Assembly: GCA_903632075.3 (NCBI GenBank) | Contig: CAHIKZ030003348.1 | Location: 916,001 to 980,000, forward strand | DNA: 64,000 bases | Source: Acanthosepion pharaonis | Lineage: Eukaryota > Mollusca > Cephalopoda > Sepiida > Sepiidae | Direction of reading: 5' to 3' | Shown: positions 52,881 to 63,887 of the stretch, one piece after another | How positions within the stretch are numbered: position 1 is the stretch's first letter | Layout of the letters: every line of letters begins with the position of its first letter | Program-made: the position numbers and the translations under genes | The notes under the pieces: model-generated | The model's input: only the letters and a program-made list of their open reading frames with translations | What the model was told of the DNA's origin: nothing | Database searches by the model: none

Positions 52881-53519
52881 CACAGCACCTAGATGAAAAA
52901 GATTAAGAATTATCTCTGGCCTTGTGCCAGACCAATCTAAGCTAAATAAATATTTATATTGTCTGAATACTGACTTAAGAAAAAGAAAATGTGTCTTGAA
53001 TAGTTCTATCAAAAGTTTTGCATATACTTTGGGAAAATAACTATAAATCGTTTACAGATGTTTGCAAATGGCAGACAAGCGTTAAAGCAATCTCCACCCA
53101 ACGCCTTTCACTGGGTAAGTCTGATTGATATGACCATAAACAAATCGCTTATATATCCTTTCTGGTCATTTTTACGCCTTCATACAATGCGGGTGGCATT
53201 TTTATGTGGCTGCACTCATGCCATTTCTGGTCATTCATCATAAAAACAAGACTTCCGAACAAAAACTGACCATTATAACTGAATGGCCAATGATGCTCTC
53301 AAGGGTATGCTAAAAAAACTGAGATAGTGTCTAATGTCCAGTATTCAGTATCTAACACCAATGTCAAATGTAGTCCATCTATACAAGGGGATGCTGAAAA
53401 GTTATCAGCTCAACCAAATGGCTCTCTTTTTTAATCATTTCAGGACTACCAACAGCAGCAACAACTAATAATAAGATTACTGTTTCTCTTCCTAATTCCG
53501 CTACAGCCTGTAATACGTT
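52881..53519. other. No gene recognised
   Basis: 'gcatttttatgtggctgcac' and 'atttctggtcatt' words repeat loosely around 53155-53240. 'acaaggggatgctgaaaagt' at 53387 resembles the end of a mariner-like element, but no partner end was found. Confidence 0.4.
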
Positions 53520-53930
53520 GTGTGCTAATTGAGGATTCTTTTAGACTCGATGAATTACTATGAATGATTATTCAAATACCCCACCAAATTTTTATTTTAT
53601 ATCCTTGCTTGATCCAACTTCAGAGCAGCTTAGTGAAAGAAGACATTGCTCTTAGGGCCCTATCCATTGGGTTATGTATACTTGGACGAGTATCACCACC
53701 GGAATTTAGTGAGTAGCTGGGCTATATTGAGTCAAGTTAGTTCCTTCTTGATCATCGAGGCCCATTGGTTGCGTTGTATCATAATGGTCCAGGTCGATTA
53801 TTGGTAGTGGATGCTCGCTGATGAGGAGTCCTAAATAGGACAAAACAGCCATCCAGTGCTTTCTGTATTCTGCTGAGGATTCTTCTAGACTCTTTGAATG
53901 ATTATTCAAATCCCCCAAAATCACTTTTTA
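53520..53930 (+). mobile_element. Hammerhead-type short repeat in tandem (about 1.2 units)
   Basis: 'gaggattcttttagactcga' at 53530 recurs as 'gaggattcttctagactctt' at 53875, followed in both by 'atgattattcaaatccccc'-like sequence. This gives a period near 350 bp. The unit contains the ribozyme-like motif at 53812-53859 and the phrase 'agtgctttctgtattctgct', as in the inverted pair at 9885-10180. A tandem of ribozyme-bearing units is the layout of animal retrozymes. Confidence 0.65.
53812..53859 (+). ncRNA. Degenerate type I hammerhead ribozyme motif
   Basis: CTGATGA is intact (53818-53824). GTCC-TAAATA-GGAC (53828-53841) is a perfect stem II. AAAAC replaces GAAAC and ATC replaces the GTC cleavage triplet. 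The closing strand CAGTGC (53854-53859) is perfect, but its partner has shrunk to GCTCG. Two core positions are lost. Confidence 0.55.
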
Positions 53931-54121
53931 TCTCTGTATTTGGCCCTTCAAAAAGTGTGGATTGTTCTGCACAAAACCTTCTCCACTATATACAAAACTC
54001 CTGTGCATGTTGTCTGGTTGTCGATTCCTGGGAACTCAGGTGCCTAACCCACATACATTGTAAAAGGGTCTGCGGTAGGCACTGGTCAACAGCCCGCGTC
54101 AATCAACAACGGGATAGTCTG

Positions 54122-54122
<1 letters not shown>
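53931..54122 (+). mobile_element. SINE-1 3' portion
   Basis: 'ctctgtatttggcccttcaa' then 'aaagtgtggattgttctgca', followed by 'ctgtgcatgttgtctggttg', match the 3' third of SINE-1. It ends at a (TA)n like other copies. Confidence 0.75.
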
Positions 54123-54123
<1 letters not shown>

Positions 54124-54177
<54 letters not shown>

Positions 54178-54182
54178 ATGTA

Positions 54183-54222
<40 letters not shown>

Positions 54223-54232
54223 TGTGTGTGTG
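54124..54232. repeat. (TA)n(TG)n microsatellite
   Basis: TA then TG runs follow the SINE end. Opposed frames here encode Ile-Tyr, Val-Cys or Thr-His polymers. Confidence 0.95.
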
Positions 54233-54334
54233 GTGGATGAGGAATTGATATTTTTTTATGTGTGAGGACGTAAGTGAACATGGCTCTCTACAATTTTCCA
54301 TCTTTTTTTGCTCTAAGCAGATTGTGACATGTTA

Positions 54335-54422
54335 TTAGGTTGGTGCAAAAATAATGACGTAATAATGTCGTTTTTGACCTTAATAGTGACATTATTACGT
54401 CATTATTTTTGCACCAACCTAA
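54335..54422. mobile_element. 88-bp perfect mariner-type palindromic MITE
   Basis: It starts TTAGGTTGGTGCAAAAATAA and ends with its exact inverse, flanked by TA (54333-54334 and 54423-54424). The outer ~35 bp of each arm pair perfectly; the loop is about 18 nt ('tttttgaccttaatagt'). The terminal TTAGGTTGGTGCAAAA is that of mariner elements. The same outline is known for the 80-bp human MADE1 MITE, the source of the mir-548 family. A transcript would be an ideal microRNA-like hairpin. Confidence 0.93.
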
Positions 54423-54429
54423 TATTATC

Positions 54430-54570
54430 AGTTTTTGTCCTTCACTCAGATTCATTATGTCCTGTGTGTATCAAATTCCTCAAGCCTTCTTTTCTTATTA
54501 TCTGTCCCATCTCTATCTCTGATTGTAACTTTAAGTATATTCTAATTCCTATTTTCTTTCATATTTTCCT
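54430..54570 (-). pseudogene. LINE-C C-terminal tail scrap
   Basis: Antisense phrases: 'tcaagccttcttttcttatt' (IIRKEGL) followed by 'atctgtcccatctctatctc' match the tail at 59850-59930. Confidence 0.6.
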
Positions 54571-54744
54571 GTTGCTCTTATTGTTAGTCAATGATATTTG
54601 TAAGTGATAATGATCCCAACTGTACAGGAGGATTGGGTTGAATCATGGCTGGGTGTAGATAGTTTTTTTTTTAAATTTGACAGATTAAGCTGACTAGGTG
54701 ACTTAGGAGCCACATCTAGATATATTGGAACCACTTCAATTGAA

Positions 54745-55315
54745 GAATACCTAACTGAGCCCAACCTGCAAATTTATGTACTGCTTTTATCAAAACCTGT
54801 CACCATCTCATGCACATTTGACTGTGATGCATGTACCTGGTATAACATTATCAGACTGATGTCATAATGACTATATTGGACCTTGTATATTTGTACTCTA
54901 GTGTCATTTTGTTGGCATGCTGCTCTCTCACTAAATAATTATAATAATAACAATAGTAATATGCACATAACCAACAACTGACAGCTGTATGTAGAGTGAA
55001 TGAACATTTGAAAATGTGAAATGACTATTTCAAAGAAGTAGTATAAGGAGAAGTGGTATGACAAGTTAAAAGAAAAGAAGCCTCATGCTTAGTTTTTTCC
55101 AGCAGATATAGAAAATTGCTTAACCTGGGCCCAACCTGCAAAATTATATGCTGCTTTTATCAAAACCTGACACTATATCATGAACATTTGGCTGTGATGC
55201 ACGTGCCTGGTATACTCTTTTCAGACTGGGTGCCATGCATATATTGGGATGCATATATATGTACCTCAGAGTTACTCTGTTGCCATGCTGCTCTTTCATG
55301 CAATAATAATAATAG
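54745..55315. repeat. Direct repeat pair, ~200 bp each
   Basis: 'gcccaacctgcaaatttatg', 'ctgcttttatcaaaacctgt' and 'ggcatgctgctctctcacta' (54768-54940) recur at 55129-55305 as 'gcccaacctgcaaaattata', 'ctgcttttatcaaaacctga' and 'gccatgctgctctttcatgc'. Both end in AATAAT runs. It is probably the 3' end of an unnamed retroposon. Confidence 0.75.
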
Positions 55316-55444
55316 AAATAATTCAAAGGCACATTAGGATAGCAAAAGATGCCTTCCAAAAGCTAAGCAGACAGAAAAAAATTTCTTAAAAAAAAAAGAA
55401 AATAGTACTGAACTGTTATTTGATATCTGTCCTTCTCTTTGGCA

Positions 55445-55975
55445 GGGAATGCTGGACAATCTCCTCAAAGATGAAGAAGAGACTTGAAGCAACAGAAATG
55501 TGGTTTACAGAAAGATGCTGAAGATCCCATGGACTGAACATGTGAGCAAAGATGAGGTTTCAGAGAAAATCAAAACAAAAAGGACACTTAATATCAGAAA
55601 GAGACAGCTGAAATTTCTGAGGAAGGACGGATTTCGAAAATCTGACACTCACAAGAGAGATTGAGGGAAAGAGGGAGAGGAAAACAGCTTGTGACATACT
55701 TGATGGGCCTGAGTAGGATGGTAGAACAGGGTTTAGGGGGAAATAACAAAAAGACAAAAGTTATTAAGAGATACAAAAGACAGGAAATTGTGGAGAGCCA
55801 TGATTGCCAACATCTTAAAGGGATATGGCATATAGAAGAAGAAGAATGATTTTGTGTAAATGGATGGCAGAACAGGGTTTAGGGGAAATAACAAAAAGAC
55901 AAAATTTATTAAGAGATACAAAGGAGAGGAAATTGTGGAGAGCCATGATTGCCTATGTCCAGAATTATTGTTATT
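55445..55975 (+). pseudogene. LINE-C C-terminal tail, partly duplicated
   Basis: Across frames: 'KKRLEATEMWF', 'RKMLKIPWTEHVSKDEV', 'RKRQLKFL', 'KRERGKQLVTYLM' and 'NILKGYGI', the full C-terminal tail of the LINE-C protein. The part from 'gatggtagaacagggtttag' to 'attgtggagagccatgattg' is repeated at 55862-55953. The open pieces at 55661-55849 lie within it. No catalytic region is present. Confidence 0.85.
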
Positions 55976-56152
55976 AACAAATGACGATACAATATAATAC
56001 TGGCGTAGTCGATATCTAAGTCGACTGCTTACCGTGAAATCTCAAATTCCATTGACTACATAGTAGTAATACAATCACCAAAGTTAAGCAACATTGAGCC
56101 TGGTCAGTACATAGATGGGGTACCATTTTAGAATAACAGGTTTTGTAAGCTT
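55976..56152. other. No recognised feature
   Basis: Short unassigned spacer before a SINE fragment. Confidence 0.5.
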
Positions 56153-56312
56153 GGATGTGTGGGTGATGTAATGGTTAATAGCTCAAAATTGTTAATCAGA
56201 GAGCCAAGTATTAATTCTAGTTGAGTTTGTATGTTCACTTATGCAAAACTACCCTTGGGAAAGATATGAATCCACATCTTCTCCCTCCAGCTATGGGTTA
56301 ATTAATAAGACT
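56153..56312 (+). mobile_element. SINE-1 5' portion, divergent
   Basis: 'gtgggtgatgtaatggttaa' is a degraded box A, 'attaattctagttg' a degraded box B. 'cttgggaaagatatgaatcc' and 'ccctccagctatgggttaat' are well kept. Confidence 0.75.
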
Positions 56313-56437
56313 TGAAGTTCTAAAACAATTATTATCACCCCCCACTCCAAATTCTTACAATTTAAAAATATTTTCTGGCTTTAGATAACCTGCAAAGTGT
56401 TGACAAGCCATAGAAAACAAATTAATCAATCAGTAGT

Positions 56438-56822
56438 TTTTGGTTTGGTTTTGTTTGTTTAACGGCATATCAACTCCTTATGGGTCATTTAATGCTGAAA
56501 TTTAATTTAAACCTTTTGTAACATTTTTGTTTAAAAAATGTATTTATGTATTTATTGCAATTTTTCTCTTCCTTTTTCGATAAAATATTGCTGGTAATTT
56601 GTTTTCCTATGAAAATTCATTACTGGTATTCTTACTACAAAAATGTATTTTTATACTTTCATAGCATTTTGACCCCTTTTGGGGGTTTACTATTTACCCA
56701 TAGCTGGGACCCTAACAGATCAAGGTGGACCTTGGAACAACAACAATTAAGAAGTGGTTCAATGCTCCTCAAAACCTCCCAATCAGAGGCCTTACTGCCA
56801 GATGTAGTTTATGGTCACACCC
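56438..56822 (-). repeat. Family V tail, copy D
   Basis: On the minus strand: 'ggtctgatt...'-like words are diverged, but 'ctaacaggtgc'-type order is kept. Read on the plus strand, 'tttacccatagctgggaccc', 'cttggaacaacaacaattaa' and 'ccaatcagaggccttactgc' are the exact inverse order of copies A-C. The minisatellite part is short: 'attgctggtaatttgttttc' and 'tactggtattcttactacaa'. Confidence 0.82.
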
Positions 56823-57968
56823 CAGACAAATCAATTATTATTATTAGTAGTAGCAACAGTAATAGTAATTGATGTGTCTGAGATTTTGGGATGAAGAATT
56901 TTCATTATTCCACACTGTTTTTGATTTTATTCCAACATATTCCACAAGATATTGATTAATAGTAGTAATAATAGTAGTAGTAATTGATTTGTCTGAGATG
57001 AAGAATTGTTGATATCAGTATAGCATTCAAATGTAGTTCTGCCCTTTGCCGATGCCTGACGAGAGAAATCAAGAACAATATTTTAGATTGGTAGGTAGAC
57101 TAATGACATGTGATTTTAAAGAGTTAAAACTTTTCTTGCGGAATCCTAAAATGTCCCCATTTTAAAAGAAAACGGAAACCAAGTTCTTGAAGACATCAAG
57201 TACCAATGTCAAAAGTTTCATATTTCTGTCACCTGCTGTTTTAGCAATTCTGGAACTGACAAGCAGACATTTGCACCAGTCCGAAAGGCTTGTCCAATCT
57301 AATAACTTTTGCATCATTGGATAATGAGATGCGTATCTGGTGAGGGTACAATGCCACCCCATGATGTCAATGACAACTTTTCCAATCACTTCAGGCATTA
57401 CTGTCAATCAAAATCATTGTCTTTCCATTTGGCTGGACACTGCAAGACAACATTGAGAAGCTTCTGAGACACACAGACGATTTAAAATCACACCAATGAA
57501 TTTGATAATTGCGAAAATATCTTGATACATTGATGGTTAATTCTAGGAGAGGATGATTGAAATTCAAGGTAAATGATTTGGGTCACTTTGCAAGGTTATT
57601 CAAGATTTGACAGTTTTGTAGGTGATTTCAGTGATGAAGAATCGGTAGACATCATTTGTGTTCACTCTTGAGTGAACAGGTAACATCTGAAGGGGCAATT
57701 AAATGTCGGGTCAGGTTTCATGTTAATTGGGATGATTTCAAATATTTGGGATGAAAAGAATTAATGTTTCCGGTGTACAAGGTTCTTCTCAAATGAATTA
57801 AAACTGTATGTAGAAATTAAAGGTAGTACCGACATTTCATTTGCCACAACATTGCATGATTTCTGTAGAGAAGATGGCTTCAAGAGCATTGTGGGAGACA
57901 GGCTCTGAGGATAAGTAAATTTATTTTTTATGTTCAATTTTCCAGGACATTTAGTAGCACTTTTTGTA

Positions 57969-57971
<3 letters not shown>
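56823..57971. other. Unassigned region with one unrecognised minus-strand frame
   Basis: ATA/GTA-rich to about 57000, then ordinary-complexity DNA. A minus-strand frame at 57162-57407 (81 codons, ending 'MKLLTLVLDVFKNLVSVFF') is not obviously repeat-derived, but has no motif I recognise and no splice context I can support. I do not call it a gene. Confidence 0.35.
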
Positions 57972-58036
<65 letters not shown>

Positions 58037-58076
58037 TATATATATATTGAATATATATTGAGAAGCACATTGTGTA

Positions 58077-58116
<40 letters not shown>

Positions 58117-58200
58117 AATATATATTGAGAAGCACGTTGTGTATCTAATATATACATTTATATGTATCTAATATATATATACACATATATATATATATGT
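57972..58200. repeat. (TA)n with a ~100-bp tandem unit
   Basis: TA tracts are separated by 'ttgaatatatattgagaagc' plus 'acattgtgtatctaat', which occurs at about 58047 and 58115 and in part at 57960. The long minus-strand frames here are repeat translations. Confidence 0.92.
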
Positions 58201-58435
58201 CTATATAAATAAAAAGAAAGAACAGTAAGATATATAATCTGGTGTTCTTATAGATATTTTTATTGTTACAAAATAGTGCTCAATGTAAATTTACAGAACA
58301 TTAATATTATAAATTAATTGATTTAAAATATGTTTTTTTTTGCTACACAGTTCTGAAAGCTTTGAATTTAATTTTGTAATTAAATTAAAGACATTAGTTC
58401 CATTTCATCCTCAAGCACATTTGGATTTCATTTTT
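58201..58435. other. No recognised feature
   Basis: AT-rich spacer between microsatellite and SINE. Confidence 0.5.
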
Positions 58436-58950
<515 letters not shown>

Positions 58951-58974
58951 AAATTTTTATTATTATTAAAAATG

Positions 58975-59690
58975 ATAACGCTAATTGTGTAATAAACTGT
59001 TTCCATACAGGAAATATTTGGCATTCACTCACTGAGAAGTTAAGTTACTATCCATAGAAATTTATTAAATCTTTTTAAACAATTTTTGAGGAAATTAACT
59101 TTCTCAAGTCCAAAAGAGTTATTGCTCTTTCTGGTATTGATGGGAGTTTCCTTCCAAACCTTTTGTTTATGGTAGTGTGTAAAGTCAATATCATGATTAT
59201 ATCATTATTTTCCTTTTTAGTTACATAAAACAATTAATATGTACCAATATTTGAACCAAGTAAATGCTTACAGACTCAAGGTAATGATAGAATTAGCTGC
59301 TTCCATACAGGAAACATTTAGTATTCATTGACTGAAGAGTTATCATCACTACTGCTGGTTAGAATTTATAAAATCTTTCTCTTAAGAGAGTTTTTTGCAA
59401 AAATAGACTTCTCAAACCCACTGTTATTGATTTTCCTATTAGTGAAAAGGGTTCACTTCAAACCTTTTGTTTTTGGTAGTGTCTTGATATTAACATAACT
59501 TTCCTTTCTAGTTAAATATAAACAATCAATATTTACCTATACCTGAAACATGTAAATACTTACAGACCCGAATATAAATACCTGTTTATATACAGAAAAC
59601 ATTTGACATTCACTGACGGCTGCGATTTATAAAATCTTTTTTTCTTAAAACAGCTTTTCTGGAAATTCTTCTTCAATCAATACTGGGAAT
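58975..59690. repeat. Tandem triplication, ~290-bp unit
   Basis: 'tttccatacaggaaatattt' (59000) recurs as 'cttccatacaggaaacattt' (59300) and 'tatatacagaaaacatttga' (59592). Each is followed by 'attcactgactg'-like, 'ttataaaatcttt'-like and, in the first two, 'caaaccttttgtttatggta' / 'caaaccttttgtttttggta'. The unit is old and of unknown origin. Confidence 0.7.
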
Positions 59691-59694
59691 ACTA

Positions 59695-60430
59695 TGTGGC
59701 ATGTCTCTTCATGACATGAGCAATGGAGGCTATCCAGAAGTTCCTGTCCTTTTGACCTCTGAGCAAGATTTTTGTTCTGTTCTGCCAGCTACATACACAA
59801 ACTTGTTAGGCAGGTTATTCACTGCTTTCCTCTGTCTGTCTTCACTTTGAGTGTTAAATTATCTGAGCCTTCTTTTCTCATTATGTGCCCTAGAAATTTC
59901 AGTTTGTCTCTTTCTGATTCTAGTGTCCTTTTTGTTTCCATTTTCTATAAAACATTGTCATTGCTCACATGTTCAGTCCATGATATTCTCAGCATCCTTC
60001 TGTAGAGTCATATTTCTATTGCCTCAAGTATCTTCTCCATCTGTAAGAATATCGTTCAAATTCACTGTCATATATAAGGATAGATATTACATAACATTTC
60101 CGTATGCTTTTCTTTGTTCCTAAAGAAATTTTCTGTTTCTTAATACTTTGCTTAGCTTTTGAAAGTCATCTTTCACTATCCCAATGCACATTTGTATTTC
60201 ATTGTCACATTTTCCTTCCTCTGTTAAAACACTTCCTATGTATTTGACTTTTTGTATTTGCTTGCTTTTTGTGCCTCCAGTTCATTGTTCACATCTTCGG
60301 CAATTCCTTTTGTTGACAAACATATATTCTGTCTTACAGGTGATATTTAGTCCATTTTTCTTGTGTTCCTTAACTGTTTTCTCGAGAAGTTCTTGTAGTT
60401 TCCTTTCTGTATCTAAAACAAAAGAAGAGT
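59695..60430 (-). pseudogene. LINE-C RT C-terminal half
   Basis: Read on the minus strand from 60430: 'KLQELLEKTVKEHKKN', then 'KTEYMFVNKRN', a region like KYIGSVLTEEGKCDNEIQ, then 'KDDFQKLSK', later a tail with LRLT-EG and the phrase matching 'ENLTLTGHI'. It is the post-catalytic part of the LINE-C protein with stops and shifts, and is the longest antisense LINE-C piece here. The plus-strand frames at 59772-60123 and 60184-60432 are shadows. Confidence 0.8.
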
Positions 60431-60449
60431 GATGAAATCTTATGTAATA

Positions 60450-61715
60450 TCATTCCTGTTCTATGAAAGTGAATGTTGAACAATCCCCTCACAATAGAAC
60501 CTGAAACTTGCGACAACAGAAATGTGGTTCTATAGAAGGAAGCTGAGAATACCATTGGAAGAACAGTAATGAGTATTGACAAAGTTTTAAGGAATATAAT
60601 GAGGAAAGAGGGCCTTGAAATTTTAACACGAACAGGGCATGTTCAAGCCAAGAGGTAAATAAAGTTGTGTAAATGAATGACAGAAGAAGGAGTGGCAGTG
60701 TTTGTGAAGGAAGAAGATGAAGAAGAAGAAGGAAAAGAAGAAGAAATGATACAAGGAGAATGAAGAAGACACATTAAAAGAAAGATGTACTATGCTGGAA
60801 GGAAATATTATGAGTAGGTTTATAAGAATCAAGAAGTAAAATGGAAAGATGCCGAAGAGGGAGGGGGGGAATAAATTGTGAAGAAGAGAAGAGAGAAAAA
60901 TAAAATAAATTAAGCACTGAAGAAGAATTAAAAGCTGAAAAAGAATTAAAAGAAGAAGAAGAAGAATTGAAAGATGAAGAAAAAGAAGAACAAGAAAAGG
61001 GGAAGAAAAAGAAGAAGAATTGAAAGTTGAAGAAGAAGAGGAAGAAAAAGAAGAATTGAAAGCTGAAGAAGAAGAAGAATTGAAAGCTGAAGAAGAAGTG
61101 GAAGAAGAAGAAGAAGAAGAATTGAAAGCTGAAGAAGAAGTGGAAGAAGAAGAATTAAAAGCTGAAGAAGAAGGGGAAGAAAAAGAAGAAGAATTGAAAG
61201 CTGAAGAAGAAAAGGAAGAAGAATCAAAATGATGCAAGGAGAAGACATGTTGAAAGAAAGAACAGGGAGTGGCAGTGTGAAAAGTCAAAGCTTAATAAGA
61301 GCTACAAAGGATATGAAGAAGAAGAATAAGAAAAAAAATTATACAAGGAGAATGGACACATTAAAAGAAAGACGTTCTGTGCTGGAAGGAAATATTATGA
61401 GAAGAAGAAGAAGAAGAAGAAGAAGAAGAAGAAGAAGAAGAAGAAGAAGAAGGGAAGAAAAATTAAAATGATACAAGGAGAAAACATGTTGAAAGAAAGA
61501 ACAGGGAGTGGCAGTGTTTGTGAAAAGTCAAAGCGTAATAAGAGGTACAAAGGATAGGAAGAAGATGAAGAAGAAGGAGAAGAAGAAGAAAAAAAATGAT
61601 ACAAGGAGAATGGACACATTAAAAGAAAGACGTTCTGTGCTGGAAGGAAATATTATGAGCAGGTTTGTAAGAATCAAGAACTAAAATGGAAAAATGTGAA
61701 AACCATGTTTCAGGG
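60450..61715 (+). repeat. LINE-C tail expanded into GAA-rich tandem repeats
   Basis: 60475-60660 is a LINE-C tail ('acaacagaaatgtggttcta', 'gaggaaagagggccttgaaa'). Then GAA-rich DNA alternates with repeated tail pieces. 'gaaagaacagggagtggcag' occurs at about 61255 and 61495. 'gaatggacacattaaaagaa' occurs at about 61350 and 61608, with a related copy near 60758. 'tgctggaaggaaatattatg' occurs at about 60793, 61379 and 61639. 60940-61225 is a minisatellite of 'gaattgaaagctgaagaaga'. The 221-codon Ser/Phe-rich minus frame and the Glu-Lys-Ala plus frame are artefacts. Confidence 0.85.
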
Positions 61716-62514
61716 ATCATAAAAAAAGAAATACAGAAGAAAAAAATGAACAGAAAAAGAGGGATGCAATAAATTGTGAATAAGGGAAGAGAAAGAAAGA
61801 ATAAAATGAATAAGAGAATAAATTAAAAGCTCAAGGAGATAGTCTAGAAGAAGAAGAAGAAGAAGAAGAAGAAGAAGAAGAAGAAGAAGGGAGGAGGAGG
61901 AATAATAATAATAGTAGGGAGATTAAGGATACCGTTTTTTCCCAAATTCATTTGGACAATTTAAGAGTGTTAATACTTATTCCAATCATTTATTATTTAT
62001 TTTATTCAAAATAAAACTAGGAACAAAATTTGTCTTTAAAAGCTGAACGATCACACTCAACTGAGAAGTACTTGTGAAGCCTAAGAGATCTCTCAAGATC
62101 AAGTCTATTGTTCAACAAAGGTTTATTTGGAAAGATTCAAAACTCTTGGTAAGGCATTGTAATGTGTGGCATTCAAGTAAGAACTGTTTAAATGACATCT
62201 TTCATTTAATAACAAAACTGTTGACAAGTTTAAAATTTGTTTGCAAAACATTCAACTGCAGTTATTAAACTTTTGACATTGCTTGCACTCATGACAGTTG
62301 ATGGGATAAAATCCTGACACCATATTTTGGGTGTACAACGCTATTCTTATTTTTTGTTAAAACTGTCAACACGAAATGGGAACTTTAAATATTCTGCAAA
62401 AATCTTTTTTATAAAGATTTATTAGCAACATTTTAAAATATTCACTCGTCGAAAAGCATGCCTGGCTTTCAAACTTCTCCCTGAAAATAGATTCCACCCC
62501 TAATTCTTTTAATC
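61716..62514. other. AAG tract and unassigned DNA
   Basis: A (GAA)n run lies at 61850-61890. The rest has no recognised repeat; short frames lack motifs. Confidence 0.5.
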
Positions 62515-62640
62515 ATTTCATCCCAAAGCAAGGCAATAAAGCTACTAGGAAGCAGCAGGTGAAAAGAATCAGAAGACTTAGTGGAGAGAAGTGAGGAAAA
62601 GGACAATAATGAAACAGGGTCGTGAAATGTCGAAACCAGC
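62515..62640 (-). repeat. LINE-J 3' UTR scrap
   Basis: 'tcatcccaaagcaaggcaat' then 'aaagctactaggaagcagca' are the antisense 3' UTR words found at 34695 and 17955. Confidence 0.65.
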
Positions 62641-63207
62641 ATTTCTCAACCAGGGTTCACATCTAAAAATCTACCATTCGTCCATGCATGGAATACTGTT
62701 GCCATTCATAGTCTGGGGCCCCGTTGTTCATCGAGAGCACCATATCTCAACCGGCCTTCCCCGAAACCCTATGTTTCCACAAAATGTCCCCAAGGGTTCC
62801 GCGAGAATAGGTGAGATAAGCTAATGCACTTTTGACTTTTTATTTAATTTCATATACATTGAAAAGACCTCCAATCTGTGGTTGACAAGAAATGGCTTGT
62901 AAATTTTAATGCCTCCAAAACGAAACCTCTCATTTACCCACCATAGAGAAACCTCCCTGCTTCCTATCAACATGGTTGATGCTTAACTCCATAAAAGTGC
63001 CTCACTGCGCCTTCTTGGTCACACGTTTTCTACTGACCTGAGGCCGAACAACTACACTGAATCAATTGCTGCATCTACTGCAAAGAAAGTTGGTTCTGTG
63101 TCGCGCCAGAAGGTTTTTCTTGTCTGAGTCCATCCTTCACATCTACAAATCTACCATTCGTCCATGCATAGAATACTGTTGCCATACATAGTCTGGGGCC
63201 CCGAGAG
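62641..63207 (+). pseudogene. LINE-J RT fragments with a ~190-bp duplication
   Basis: 62865-63200 reads, across frames, 'KKWLVNFNASKTK', 'RRFFLSESILHIYKSTIRPC' and 'IEYCCHT', the connection region after motif C. The block from 'cacatcta' to 'catatac' (RT end plus the first part of a hAT-like end) occurs at 62658-62857 and again at 63138-63327. So part of the LINE/hAT junction was duplicated after the DNA element inserted. Confidence 0.8.
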
Positions 63208-63887
63208 CAGTGTTTCTCAACCGGCCTTCCCCGGAACCCTATGTTTCCGCAAAATGTACCCAAGGGTTCCGCGAGAATAGGTGAGATAAGCTAATGCACT
63301 TTTGACTTTTTATTTAATTTCATATACGTAACTTTACTAAACACATACAATATATTCTTGGTTATTGTAATATAGACATCATCCTATCTAACCTATTATG
63401 TTATTAAAAAAAACTTCTTAGTCTGTTTATTGGTTCACAGGACATTTTGCCTTGAGTTACCTTATGTCTTTTCAACATTGCCAGTAAAGGATAAAAAAAT
63501 TAAAAAAAACTGATGCAGCGATTATCTATTTTCATTCTGTTTTCATTGATATTATAGGTATATGATATTGGTTACTTATGTTTATTTTTTTACGTTTGAG
63601 TTTAGAATTTTTTTTTTTTTTTTTGGTGTGAATGAAAACTTTCTGATGAAACATTATAAACGAGTAGTATGAATTTTATTTAGCATTACCGAAAAATTTG
63701 ACAAAGAAATATTAATTTTTCTTTAACCAGTTATTCAAAAATATATACTATAGTACTTACCACGTGAACGACAATGAAAATAAAATAAGAAAAATATGGT
63801 ATATAATTTTGTTTTTGTGCAGGGGTTCCTTGAGACATCTAATTTATTTTAAGGGTTACACAAGGGTAAAAAGGTTGTGAAACGCTG
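63208..63887. mobile_element. hAT-like non-autonomous element
   Basis: The left end CAGTGTTTCTCAACC and right end GGTTGTGAAACGCTG (63873-63887) are imperfect 15-bp inverted repeats of a common hAT type. The 680-bp interior is AT-rich with no transposase frame. The flanking 8 bp ('cccgagag' and 'atctaaac') do not match, presumably because the left junction was rearranged in the duplication just upstream. It interrupts LINE-J. Confidence 0.7.

Noticed and set aside
53387..53420. Mariner-like terminal repeat 'acaaggggatgctgaaaagt'
   Set aside because: No partner inverted end or TA duplication was found within reach.
57162..57407. 81-codon minus-strand frame
   Set aside because: Not repeat-derived in appearance, but no motif, splice context or neighbour supports it; recorded only under the unassigned region.
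60623..61288. 221-codon Ser/Phe/Leu-rich minus-strand frame
   Set aside because: Antisense translation of GAA-rich repeats.
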